Source of the DNA: Planobispora longispora
GTDB taxonomy: Bacteria; Actinomycetota; Actinomycetes; Streptosporangiales; Streptosporangiaceae
Reading direction: 5' to 3'
Length of the DNA: 64,000 nucleotides
NCBI RefSeq assembly: GCF_016863135.1
Contig: NZ_BOOH01000033.1
Coordinates: 1 to 64,000 of the forward strand
Below, piece after piece: positions 44,550 through 52,487 of the stretch (positions are counted from its first letter, which is position 1; each line of letters starts with the position of its first letter). The notes under the pieces are model-generated. The model was not told the DNA's origin, searched no databases, and was given only the letters and a program-made list of their open reading frames with translations. The translations under genes were made by a program, and so were the position numbers.

Positions 44550-45440
44550 TCAAGGCCGTATCGCCATGACGATGTCCTCACAGAGGGCGTGGGTGGTCAG
44601 GGCGTCGGCGGCGTCGATCACCGTGCCGGAGCGGACGGCCTCCAGGAACTCCAGGCAGACCTGTTCGATGCCGCGCTGCCGGGAGACCGGGGTCCAGTCG
44701 CCCCGCCGGGCCAGGGTCTCGTCCCCGGCGTAGTCGGTCACGTCGGCGAGGTTGACCACCCTGCGTTTGACGCCGCCGCCCATGACCTCCAGGGTCTCCT
44801 CGGTCGCGCCGCTCACCCTGTTCATGATCCCGAATGCGGTGAAGCCGTCGCCGGACAGCTCCAGTGTCACGTGCTCCAGCAGGCCGTCCCCGACCCGGGC
44901 CCGGATGCCGGTGTGCTCGACCGGGCCGGGAACCAGGAAGCGGAGCGTGTCCACCACGTGGATGAAGTCGTCGAAGATCGCGACCCGTGGATCCTGGGCC
45001 AGGTTCCTGCGGTTCTTCTCCATCACGACCAGGTGGCGGGGGAGGTCGAGCAGGCCCGCGTAGGACGGCGCCCTGCGGCGGTTGAAGCCGACCAGCAGGG
45101 ACCGCTCCCGCTCCCGCGCCAGCCGTACCAGGCGCTCGGACTCGGCGAGGGTGTAGGCGATGGGCTTGTCCAGGTAGACGTGGACGCCCGCGTCGAGCAG
45201 CGGCTCGACGACCTCCGCGTGCGCGCTCGTCGCCGCGTGCACGAAGGCCGCCTCGACGCCGGCCTTCACGACCTCCTCCACCGAGGTGGACCGCCGCTCG
45301 ATCCGGTGGGCGTCGCCGAGGCGGTCGAGGGTGTCGCGGTTGCGGGTGCACAGGTGGAGGTCGAGGCCGGGCAGGGCGGACAGGACCGGGAGGTAGGCCT
45401 TCTCCGCGATGTCCCCGAGGCCGATGAGCGCAATCTTCAT
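44550..45440 (-). CDS. Gfo/Idh/MocA family oxidoreductase
   Basis: A 296-residue NAD(P)-dependent oxidoreductase. The Rossmann start is ALIGLGDIAEKAYLP; LDKPIAYT holds the conserved lysine (about residue 94). The C-terminal domain is shorter than usual, and FDDFIHVVDTLRF supplies the catalytic-type Asp/His positions. Substrate unknown; relatives act on sugars and inositol derivatives. No operon partner is evident. Confidence 0.9.
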   Translation of the reverse strand: MKIALIGLGDIAEKAYLPVLSALPGLDLHLCTRNRDTLDRLGDAHRIERRSTSVEEVVKAGVEAAFVHAATSAHAEVVEPLLDAGVHVYLDKPIAYTLAESERLVRLARERERSLLVGFNRRRAPSYAGLLDLPRHLVVMEKNRRNLAQDPRVAIFDDFIHVVDTLRFLVPGPVEHTGIRARVGDGLLEHVTLELSGDGFTAFGIMNRVSGATEETLEVMGGGVKRRVVNLADVTDYAGDETLARRGDWTPVSRQRGIEQVCLEFLEAVRSGTVIDAADALTTHALCEDIVMAIRP

Positions 45441-45495
45441 GCGGCGACCCTATGACCTGCCGCCCCGGCCCGCGGCCTCGGCGGACGGCTCCCTC

Positions 45496-46440
45496 TCACG
45501 CCGCCTCGGCGAGCAGGGAGCGCCACCAGGCGATCGTCTCGGTCAGGGCCTCGTCCATGGGGGTGGGCGCCGTTCCGAAGACGGTCTGGAAGTCCGTGGA
45601 GTCGAGGACGAACGGCCGGACGAACTGGTAGCGCAGCTCCTCCAGCTCCCCGAGCATGGGCGAGAAGGCTCCGGCCGTGCGCAGGAGCCAGTGCGGCATG
45701 GCCTTGACCGCCGGGCCGGAGACTCCGGCCAGCTCGCCCAGGCGCTCCGCCACGGCGCGGTAGGTCATCGCCGGCCCCGTGGGGACGTGCCAGGCACGGC
45801 CCCAGGACCGGTCGTCGGTGGCCGCGGTCACCAGGGCGCGGGCCACGTCGGGCACGTAGGTCCAGCTGTGCGGCAGGTCCGGGTCGCCGATGTAGCGGAC
45901 CGTCCTGCCCGCGAGCAGGCGGGGGACGAGCCTGTCGCCCATGTGCGACTGGTCCCGGCAGCCGGGGCCGAAGTAGTCGGACCCGCGCACCTCGGTCACC
46001 CGGACCCGGCCCGCCTCGTGCGCGGCCAGGGCCTGCCGCCACATGCGGACCCGGATGGCGCCCTTGGCCGAGGGCGGGGTGAGCGGGTCGTCCTCCCTCA
46101 TCGGCCGCCCCGGCGCGGCGTAGACGTAGAGGTTGCCGAGGATGACGTATCCGGCCCCGGCCGCCTCGGCGGCTCCCAGCAGCGACTCCGCCATCGGCGG
46201 CCAGTCCTGCGCCCAGCGGTGGTAGGGCGGGTTGACGCAGTTGTAGAGGGCGTCGGCGCCCTCGGTCAGGGCGGCCATCCGCTCCCGGTCGGACACGTCG
46301 GCGGCGACCTTCCGGACCCCCGGCAGGTCGGGGCCCGAACCGGACCGGCTGACGATGACGACCTCGTGCCCCTGGGTAGCCAGCAGCGTGGCGACCTGGG
46401 ATCCGACCTGTCCGGCTCCGGCGATGACGTGCTTGCCCAT
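45496..46440 (-). CDS. NAD-dependent epimerase/reductase of the extended SDR type
   Basis: A 314-residue protein with HVIAGAGQVGSQVATLLA as nucleotide-binding motif. The SDR Tyr-Lys pair is not kept in the usual form; the region reads GNLYVYAAPGR. It may therefore be an atypical, NmrA-like member. The ATG follows GAGAGGA by nine bases. It is divergent from a tetR gene with two shared palindromes, so it is probably the repressed target. Confidence 0.85.
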   Translation of the reverse strand: MGKHVIAGAGQVGSQVATLLATQGHEVVIVSRSGSGPDLPGVRKVAADVSDRERMAALTEGADALYNCVNPPYHRWAQDWPPMAESLLGAAEAAGAGYVILGNLYVYAAPGRPMREDDPLTPPSAKGAIRVRMWRQALAAHEAGRVRVTEVRGSDYFGPGCRDQSHMGDRLVPRLLAGRTVRYIGDPDLPHSWTYVPDVARALVTAATDDRSWGRAWHVPTGPAMTYRAVAERLGELAGVSGPAVKAMPHWLLRTAGAFSPMLGELEELRYQFVRPFVLDSTDFQTVFGTAPTPMDEALTETIAWWRSLLAEAA

Positions 46441-46504
46441 GGTTGTCGTTCCTCTCATTGGTTCCCGCCGGATCGGGCAATCCTTGAGATTGCCGTTCCA
46501 CTCT

Positions 46505-46519
46505 GAGAGCAATGCTCTC
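46505..46519. promoter_or_regulatory. TetR operator, copy 1
   Basis: GAGAGCAATGCTCTC is a perfect 15-base palindrome in the divergent gap between the epimerase and tetR genes. Confidence 0.78.
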
Positions 46520-46540
46520 TCAACGGAGCGGCAATCGTCA

Positions 46541-46553
46541 AGAGCAGTGCTCT
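46541..46553. promoter_or_regulatory. TetR operator, copy 2
   Basis: AGAGCAGTGCTCT repeats the same palindrome with centre 35 bases from copy 1. It is nearer to tetR, whose ATG is 34 bases further, which fits autoregulation. Confidence 0.75.
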
Positions 46554-46586
46554 CGTTTTATTGGGGTGCTCTGGTACGGTCGTCAC

Positions 46587-47312
46587 ATGAGCGCAGGCCG
46601 TACAGCAAGGGAACGGGTCCGGGCCGAGCTGACCCGCGAGATCACCGACATCGCACGCCGGCAGCTGGCCGTCGACGGCGCGGCGGGCCTGTCGCTGCGC
46701 GCGGTCGCCCGGGAGATGGGCATGGTCTCCTCGGCGATCTACCGCTACTTCCCCTCCCGGGACGACCTGCTCACCGCGCTGATCATCGACGGCTACAACG
46801 CCCTCGGCGAGACCGTGGAGAACGCCGACGCCGCCCGCCCGCGCGAGGACCACACGGGGCGGTGGATGGCGGTCTGCCACGCCGTGCGCGACTGGGCCCT
46901 GGCCCACCCCCACGAGTACGCCCTGCTGTACGGCTCGCCCGTGCCCGGCTACAAGGCGCCGATGGACACCGTCACGGCGGCGATCCGCGACACCGTCGTC
47001 TACGGCCGGATCCTCTCCGACGCCCACCGGGCCGGCGCGCTGCGCCCGCCGGGCGGCTTCCCCGCGACGCCCGGCTCGTTCTCCGAGGACGCGATGCGCG
47101 TGCGCGAGGTCATGCCCGACGTCCCCGACGACGTGGTCGCCCGGGCCCTGGCCGCCTGGACCGGCCTGTTCGGCTGGGTGAACTTCGAGCTGTTCGGCCA
47201 GTTCAACAACGTGGTCCTCGACCCCGGCACGGCCTTCGACCACGCCATGCGCTGCCACGCCGCACTGCTCGGCCTGCCGGCGGCCGACGCCCTCCCGGTG
47301 CACGGAAAGTAG
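46587..47312 (+). CDS. TetR family transcriptional regulator
   Basis: A 241-residue repressor. The helix-turn-helix is in LSLRAVAREMGMVSSAIYRYFPSRDDLL, followed by a TetR_C_13-like (WHG) ligand domain with a Trp-rich core. The ATG is chosen because it starts the HTH domain correctly; a longer frame crosses both operators. It likely controls itself and the divergent epimerase. Confidence 0.92.
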   Translation: MSAGRTARERVRAELTREITDIARRQLAVDGAAGLSLRAVAREMGMVSSAIYRYFPSRDDLLTALIIDGYNALGETVENADAARPREDHTGRWMAVCHAVRDWALAHPHEYALLYGSPVPGYKAPMDTVTAAIRDTVVYGRILSDAHRAGALRPPGGFPATPGSFSEDAMRVREVMPDVPDDVVARALAAWTGLFGWVNFELFGQFNNVVLDPGTAFDHAMRCHAALLGLPAADALPVHGK

Positions 47313-47407
47313 TGGATCAGTAAGCGGAACGTGTCAGAGACAGCTATTTTCCCAGGTCATGCCAGGGGGCAAACTAAGGTCATCGGCCCCCCCTCCTGGA
47401 GGTAGCA

Positions 47408-47677
47408 GTGATCCGACCGTGGGAAGCCAGCCCAACGGCCGAATTCAAGCGCCGGCTCGGAAAGTCGGCGAGCGAGTTGGGGACGACCAACAGCAGTCCC
47501 TCCTGCCCGGACATCTGGGAGCTCGACAACGGTGACTTCGCCGTCGTCGGCCGAGATCTCACCTCCGCCTACACGGGCCGCCTCCCCACCGACGTGTCCG
47601 TCGCCCCGGACGAGCGCATCGTCATCATCCCCCGCGTCACGCTCATCGCCGCCAGATCGGACATCCCCCATGCTTGA
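47408..47677 (+). CDS. small hypothetical protein of a DUF6879 cluster
   Basis: An 89-residue protein starting at a GTG six bases after GGAGG. It has WELDNGDFAVVGRDLT and RIVIIPRVTL, a compact alpha/beta pattern with no known catalytic motif. Such small proteins precede DUF6879 genes in Streptomyces and relatives. It overlaps the next gene by eight bases. Confidence 0.75.
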   Translation: MIRPWEASPTAEFKRRLGKSASELGTTNSSPSCPDIWELDNGDFAVVGRDLTSAYTGRLPTDVSVAPDERIVIIPRVTLIAARSDIPHA

Positions 47678-48269
47678 CCGGGTCCGCGCCGCACCGGGGC
47701 GGCTCCTGGACGCGGCCGCCTACCTCGACGACTTCTGGCCCCGGTTCCAGCGCGTGGGCGACGAGCCGTTCTGGAAACTGGAGCGCGCCCAGCACTTCCG
47801 CGAGCCGGACGTGGCGAGCTGGAACGCGATGATCGCCGGCGACTGGGAGCGCTCGCTCGTGCTGGTCGAGGAGATGCGCCCGGGCATCGCCTCCGCCTCC
47901 GGGCCCGAGCTGCGCAGGGTCCGCGTCGTGGAGCAGCCGGTCACCCCGTACCTGCAGTGGGAGATGCAGATCCTCAGGATCCGCGCCGAGACGGGCGAGC
48001 GGATCCGGGTCCTGCCCGCCAAGTCCGTCGCCCATCTGGAGGGCTCCGGGACGGAACTGCCCGAAGTGGTCGTCCTGGGTTCCCTGACCATGTACGAGGT
48101 CCTGTACGACTCGACGGGCACGCTCAGCGGGGCCCGCCGCATCGACGACCCCGAGCTCCTCGGCTCCTGCCGCGCCGAGCTCTCCCAGCTCTACCGGCAG
48201 GGCGAGGAGCTGCTGAGCTACTTCGACCGCGAGATCGCTCCCCTGCCGCCGCCCAAACCCGGCGCCTGA
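47670..48269 (+). CDS. DUF6879 family protein
   Basis: A 199-residue protein. FWKLERAQHFREPDVASWNA and QWEMQILRIRAETGERIRV match what I recall of DUF6879, an actinobacterial family often next to helix-turn-helix regulators. It has no signal peptide. Function unknown. It overlaps the upstream gene and precedes the DUF6082-like gene by 17 bases. Confidence 0.75.
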   Translation: MLDRVRAAPGRLLDAAAYLDDFWPRFQRVGDEPFWKLERAQHFREPDVASWNAMIAGDWERSLVLVEEMRPGIASASGPELRRVRVVEQPVTPYLQWEMQILRIRAETGERIRVLPAKSVAHLEGSGTELPEVVVLGSLTMYEVLYDSTGTLSGARRIDDPELLGSCRAELSQLYRQGEELLSYFDREIAPLPPPKPGA

Positions 48270-48286
48270 GCGGAGGTGACCACACC

Positions 48287-49192
48287 GTGTCACCGCGTCG
48301 CCTGACCGAGCGGATGCTGACGCGCGGTCTCCCCCAGCGGATCCTGACGACCGCCCTGTTCCTGGTCGTGATCGTTCTGGTGTCCGGTCTCGTCGCGGTC
48401 TCCCCGCTCGCCCTCGGCGCGCTGGGAGCCCAGGCCGACGACTGGGAGCACCTCAGTCTCATCGGCCAGACGTACGGCGCGGCCTCCACGCTGCTGTCGG
48501 TCCTCGCGCTCGTCGGCGTCGCCGTCTCCCTGGTCCTGCAGGCCCGCGAGGCCAAGTCCGACCGGGAGCAGACACTGCGCATGCTCCACGTCGACCTGAT
48601 GAAGATGGCGATGGAGGACCCGCTCTACCGCCGGGCCTGGGGGCCGTTCTTCGACTCCGAAGACCCCGACGCCCCGCGCGAGCACATGTACGTGAACCTG
48701 ATCATCTCGCAGTGGTCGATGGAGTACGAACTGGGCGCCATCACCGAGGACCACCTGCGCTCGATCTCCCGCCTGCTGTTCTCCGGCCCGGCCGGCCGCC
48801 GCTACTGGACCAACGTCCGCGGCCTCCGGATCACCAGCACCTCCACCCGGCGCGAGCGGCGCTTCCACCGGATCCTCGAGGAGGAGTTCCACGCCACGGG
48901 TGGGACGCCGCCGCCCTCCCCGCCGGCCGCGTCGCCACCGCCCCCTCCCCCGTCGCCGCCGTCCGCTCCCGCCCCGTCGCCGCCGTCTCCTTTCGCCCCG
49001 TCCTCCTCCCCGGGCTTCCCCGCTCCCCCGCCTCCGGCCGCTCCCCAGGCCCCTCCGGCCGCGGCCGCTTTCCGAGCGGCCTCCGGCGGGATCCGGCGCC
49101 TGCGACCGACCATGCTCGCCCTGACCCTGCTGGCCGTACCCGCGGCGGTGGAGGCCGCCCGCAGAGCGGTCACCAGACAGCGCACGCGGTGA
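48287..49192 (+). CDS. DUF6082-like membrane protein with proline-rich tail
   Basis: A 301-residue protein. Two membrane helices lie within residues 20-85 and a basic linker follows. A soluble helical region (RMLHVDLMKMAMEDPLYRRA) is typical of DUF6082. Residues about 205-260 are a Pro/Ser/Ala low-complexity tail, with a final hydrophobic segment. The GTG start is 11 bases after GGAGG. It may receive signals at the membrane; function unknown. Confidence 0.72.
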   Translation: MSPRRLTERMLTRGLPQRILTTALFLVVIVLVSGLVAVSPLALGALGAQADDWEHLSLIGQTYGAASTLLSVLALVGVAVSLVLQAREAKSDREQTLRMLHVDLMKMAMEDPLYRRAWGPFFDSEDPDAPREHMYVNLIISQWSMEYELGAITEDHLRSISRLLFSGPAGRRYWTNVRGLRITSTSTRRERRFHRILEEEFHATGGTPPPSPPAASPPPPPPSPPSAPAPSPPSPFAPSSSPGFPAPPPPAAPQAPPAAAAFRAASGGIRRLRPTMLALTLLAVPAAVEAARRAVTRQRTR

Positions 49193-49333
49193 CCCCGCTC
49201 CGCCTGCCTCTTCCCCGGCAGGTGGGCGGCCGCACGGATACCGCGAGAGCCGAGATCACCGTTCACTGTCGAGTCGCGTGAGAACGGGCAACCGCTGGTC
49301 TGCGGCACCGGCCGCGGGAAGGCATGATCACCT

Positions 49334-50257
49334 TTGCGCGTTCTCGTCGCCGCCATCGCCGGGACCGGATTTCTCGCGGCCTCGGCCACGCTGGTACGGC
49401 TGTCGGCGGTGCAACCGGCCACTGCGGCCGTGTTCCGATGCGCCTACGCCGTACCGGTGCTGGCGGTCCTCGCCCTGTCCGAGATGCGGCGGCACGGCCC
49501 GCTCCCGGCCCGGCGCCGCCGCCTGGCGTGGCTGGCCGGTCTGTTCTTCTCCCTCGACCTGATCCTGTGGCATCACTCGATCCGCTACGTCGGCGCCGGG
49601 ATCGCGACCGTGCTGGGCAACCTCCAGGTCTTCGTCGTCTCTCTCGCCGCCTGGCGGCTCCTGCGGGAGCGGCCCCCACCGAGGCTCCTGGCGGTCATGC
49701 CACCGGCCCTCGCCGGGGTCGCGCTGCTGTCCGGCGTGTTCGACGCGTCCGCCTACGGCTCCGCGCCCCTGGCCGGGGTGATTCTGGGCGGCGCGACGTC
49801 CCTGACCTATGCCGCCTTCATCCTGGTGTTCCGGAGAGCCGTGACAGGCGTTCCGCACGCCGTCACCCCGCTGCTGCACATGAGCGTCACCGCCGCAATG
49901 GCGAGCTGCGCGCTGGGACCCGCCACGGGCGGCGTCGACCTCGTTCCCGCCTGGCCGGGGCACGGCTGGCTGATCGCGCTCGCGTTCACCGCACAGATCG
50001 CGGCCTGGCTGCTGATCGGCTACGCGCTGCCGCGCCAGTCCGCCTCCCTCACCGCGCTGCTCCTGCTCCTGCAGCCGGTGGGCGCGCTCGTCCTCTCGTG
50101 GGAGACGCTCGGCGAACGCCCCTCCCCGCTCCAGCTCCTCGGGTGCGGGATCATCCTGGCGGCCGTCGCGTACGCGACCGTGACCGGCAGGGGCCGCCGC
50201 AAGCACCCGGAGGCGGACACCCCTTCCGAGGGTGAAGAAGAGCCGCACGCCCCCTGA
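49334..50257 (+). CDS. EamA/DMT family transporter
   Basis: A 307-residue protein with ten membrane segments and two EamA repeats. FFSLDLILWHHSIRYVGAGIATVLGN is typical of the drug/metabolite transporter family. The TTG start follows GGGAAGG by about ten bases. The substrate is unknown; relatives export amino acids or metabolites. Confidence 0.9.
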   Translation: MRVLVAAIAGTGFLAASATLVRLSAVQPATAAVFRCAYAVPVLAVLALSEMRRHGPLPARRRRLAWLAGLFFSLDLILWHHSIRYVGAGIATVLGNLQVFVVSLAAWRLLRERPPPRLLAVMPPALAGVALLSGVFDASAYGSAPLAGVILGGATSLTYAAFILVFRRAVTGVPHAVTPLLHMSVTAAMASCALGPATGGVDLVPAWPGHGWLIALAFTAQIAAWLLIGYALPRQSASLTALLLLLQPVGALVLSWETLGERPSPLQLLGCGIILAAVAYATVTGRGRRKHPEADTPSEGEEEPHAP

Positions 50258-50355
50258 CTCTGTGGTCGACCACGGATGGCGCGGAGATGCCTCCTTTTGC
50301 GATCATGGATGACCGGTCGCGTGCCGCTTCGCGCCCCCGCCGGTCAAGGAGAGCC

Positions 50356-50751
50356 ATGGCCTTCTCAATCAACCCCGTCGATCCCGCCGAGCTGCCCGAG
50401 TCGTCTCCGGCCTACACCCACGGGACACTGGTCCACGGGGCCCAGCGGACGCTCTACATCAGCGGGCAGCCACCGTGGACCACCGAGGGCGACATCCCTG
50501 ACGACTTCGCCGGACAGTGCCGTCTCGCCTGGGACAACGTGAACTCGGTGCTGACCGCCGCCGACATGACGGTCCGCAACCTGGCCAAGGTCACCGTCTA
50601 TCTGTCGGACCGCCGCTACCGGGAGGCCAACTCCCGGATCCGCCACGAGGTGCTCGGCGACCACTGCCCGGCGATCACCATCATCATCACCGATATCTAC
50701 GACGAAGCATGGCTGCTGGAGATCGAAGCCATCGCCGTCGCCCCGGCCTAG
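50356..50751 (+). CDS. RidA family (YjgF) protein
   Basis: A 131-residue RidA-type protein. YISGQPPWTTEGDIPDDFAGQ and WDNVNSVLTAADMTVRNLAKVTVYL are family signatures. The substrate Arg-containing motif is altered: the C-terminus reads LLEIEAIAVAP. RidA deaminates reactive enamine/imine intermediates; divergent members may have other roles. The ATG follows AAGGAGAGCC. Confidence 0.9.
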   Translation: MAFSINPVDPAELPESSPAYTHGTLVHGAQRTLYISGQPPWTTEGDIPDDFAGQCRLAWDNVNSVLTAADMTVRNLAKVTVYLSDRRYREANSRIRHEVLGDHCPAITIIITDIYDEAWLLEIEAIAVAPA

Positions 50752-50842
50752 GGAGCCGGTCCTGAGGTGCTGAGCTGCTGAAGTGCCGAGGTGCTGCCGC
50801 AGAAGCGATGCGACGCCCGAACCGCGGTGGCAAGATGCTCGA

Positions 50843-51934
50843 ATGGAATCGATCATGCGCGCTGCGGGCAACCTGCTGGGCACCGAGCTGTCCACCCCGG
50901 TCGACCTGGGCGGCAGCCGGCGCAGCACCGTGCTGCGCTGCCGGACGGCCGGGGGCGGCAGTGTGATCGTCAAGTCGTTCTCCGACGACCCCCGGGGGTT
51001 GCGCGGCTTCGTCTCCGAGGCGGCCGGGCTCTCACTCGGGCTGGCCGGTCCCGAGCTGCTGGGTGTGGACACCGACGTGCCGCTGGTGGTGATGGCGGAT
51101 CTGGGAGACGCCCCGTCCCTGGCGGACGTGCTGCTCGGAGAGGATCCGGAGGCCGCCGAGGAGGGTCTGCTCACCTGGGCCCGCGGGCTCGGACGGCTGG
51201 CCGCCGGATCGGTGCGCAGGCGCGCCGACCTCGCCCGGCTGTGGACCCGGTACGGCAACGGCACCCCGTCATGGGAGGACGAGCCGTGGCTGGAGCGGAG
51301 CGCCACCGCCCTGCTCGCACAGCTCGCCGAGGCCGGAGTCGCGGCCCCGCCCGGCCTGGCCGGGGAACTGGCGGAGATCAGGACGGTGGTGGAGAAGGAA
51401 TATCCGGCGTTCACCCCCGGTGACACCTGCGCCGACAACAACCTGCTCACCCCGGAAGGACTGCGGCTGATCGACTTCGAGTCCGCCTGCTTCCAGTCGG
51501 TCTTCCTGACCGCCGCCTACTGCCGGATGCCGTTCGCCACCTGCTGGTGCGTCTTCCGGATCCCGGCCGGCCTGGCGGAAGAGGTCGAGAGCACCTTCCG
51601 CGCGGAGGTCGTCACGGCGTACCCGGCGCTGGCCGAGGACGCGGTGTGGCAGGCCGGGATGCGGCGGGCGATCGCGGTCTGGACGACGTTCATGACGGCG
51701 CACATGCTGCCGCGCGCCGCGGAGGACGGACCGATGCACCGGACCCGCCGACCGGTCCCGACGAGACGGCAGGTACTGCGGCACCGCTGGGAGACGGCGG
51801 GCGCGATCGAGGAGTATCCGGCGTTCGCCGAGACGATGCGGCTGCTGCTGCGGGAGGTCGCCGGACGGTGGGAGGACACGCCCCCGCTTCCGGTCTATCC
51901 CGCCTTCGGCGGCTACCGGAGATCGTCGCGCTGA
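50843..51934 (+). CDS. aminoglycoside phosphotransferase-like kinase
   Basis: A 363-residue protein with a protein-kinase-like fold. VIVKSFSDD gives the ATP lysine region. The catalytic loop reads GDTCADNNLL rather than HGDxxxxN, and LIDFESA stands for the DFG motif. The first His is thus lost but Asp and Asn remain. No ribosome-binding site is visible; CAAGAT ends six bases before the ATG, suggesting a leaderless mRNA. Substrate unknown. Confidence 0.82.
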   Translation: MESIMRAAGNLLGTELSTPVDLGGSRRSTVLRCRTAGGGSVIVKSFSDDPRGLRGFVSEAAGLSLGLAGPELLGVDTDVPLVVMADLGDAPSLADVLLGEDPEAAEEGLLTWARGLGRLAAGSVRRRADLARLWTRYGNGTPSWEDEPWLERSATALLAQLAEAGVAAPPGLAGELAEIRTVVEKEYPAFTPGDTCADNNLLTPEGLRLIDFESACFQSVFLTAAYCRMPFATCWCVFRIPAGLAEEVESTFRAEVVTAYPALAEDAVWQAGMRRAIAVWTTFMTAHMLPRAAEDGPMHRTRRPVPTRRQVLRHRWETAGAIEEYPAFAETMRLLLREVAGRWEDTPPLPVYPAFGGYRRSSR

Positions 51935-52244
51935 GCGATCCCCTCGCCGAGTCCCCGATGGAGACCCGCCTGCGGCTGCTTCTGGTCAGCTTCCCGGCGA
52001 AATCCCGAAAAAGTAGCATCCCTATTGGTTCAGGCCATTGGCCCCATATAGCTCCCCGGCTTGCGAGAGGGCGAGGCCACGGCCACCGGAAAACCATTTC
52101 CGAATGACCTTCGGAAATCGGGCATCGGTTTTCACCGCCCTTAAGCTTGTTTTGTTTACACGCTGGTGATTACCGTGTGGAAGATGTGGGGGACGCCGCC
52201 TCCCGGTCTGTTTCCGGTACAGCGAGCCGTACGAGGGGATCATC
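51935..52244. promoter_or_regulatory. AT-richer intergenic region before the WXG cassette
   Basis: This 310-base stretch has clearly lower GC than its surroundings from about 51990 to 52190 and no gene. ATTTCCGAA and TTCGGAAAT (52096-52118) form a 9-base stem with a 5-base loop. A TTTACA and a later GATTAC-type box near 52155-52172 could be the promoter of the cassette. Confidence 0.5.
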
Positions 52245-52487
52245 GTGACTGATCTCGATCGCGAGGCGATGCGGGCCGCGGTGGAGCGGATCCAGCGGCT
52301 GTCGGACGAGCACTGGTGGGCGCTCGATCCCTCGTGCCGCCTGATGGAGAACGACGCGTGGGTGGGGCCCGCGGGCTCCCGGTTCGGCACCCGGGTCCAC
52401 GCCGACCAGCGCGAGTTGCGCGCCATGCTCACCGAAGCGGTGCACAGCGCGAACCAGAAGCTGGCGTCGTTGCCGGACACGCCATGA
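52245..52487 (+). CDS. WXG100-like small protein
   Basis: An 80-residue helical protein with DEHWWALDPSCRL and ENDAWVGPAGSRF; the W-x-G pattern sits between two helices (AWVG). Length and pattern fit the WXG100 superfamily, exported by type VII secretion. Its stop overlaps the next ATG (ATGA), so it is made together with the large protein, as an export partner might be. No ESX machinery is in the window. Confidence 0.68.
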   Translation: MTDLDREAMRAAVERIQRLSDEHWWALDPSCRLMENDAWVGPAGSRFGTRVHADQRELRAMLTEAVHSANQKLASLPDTP

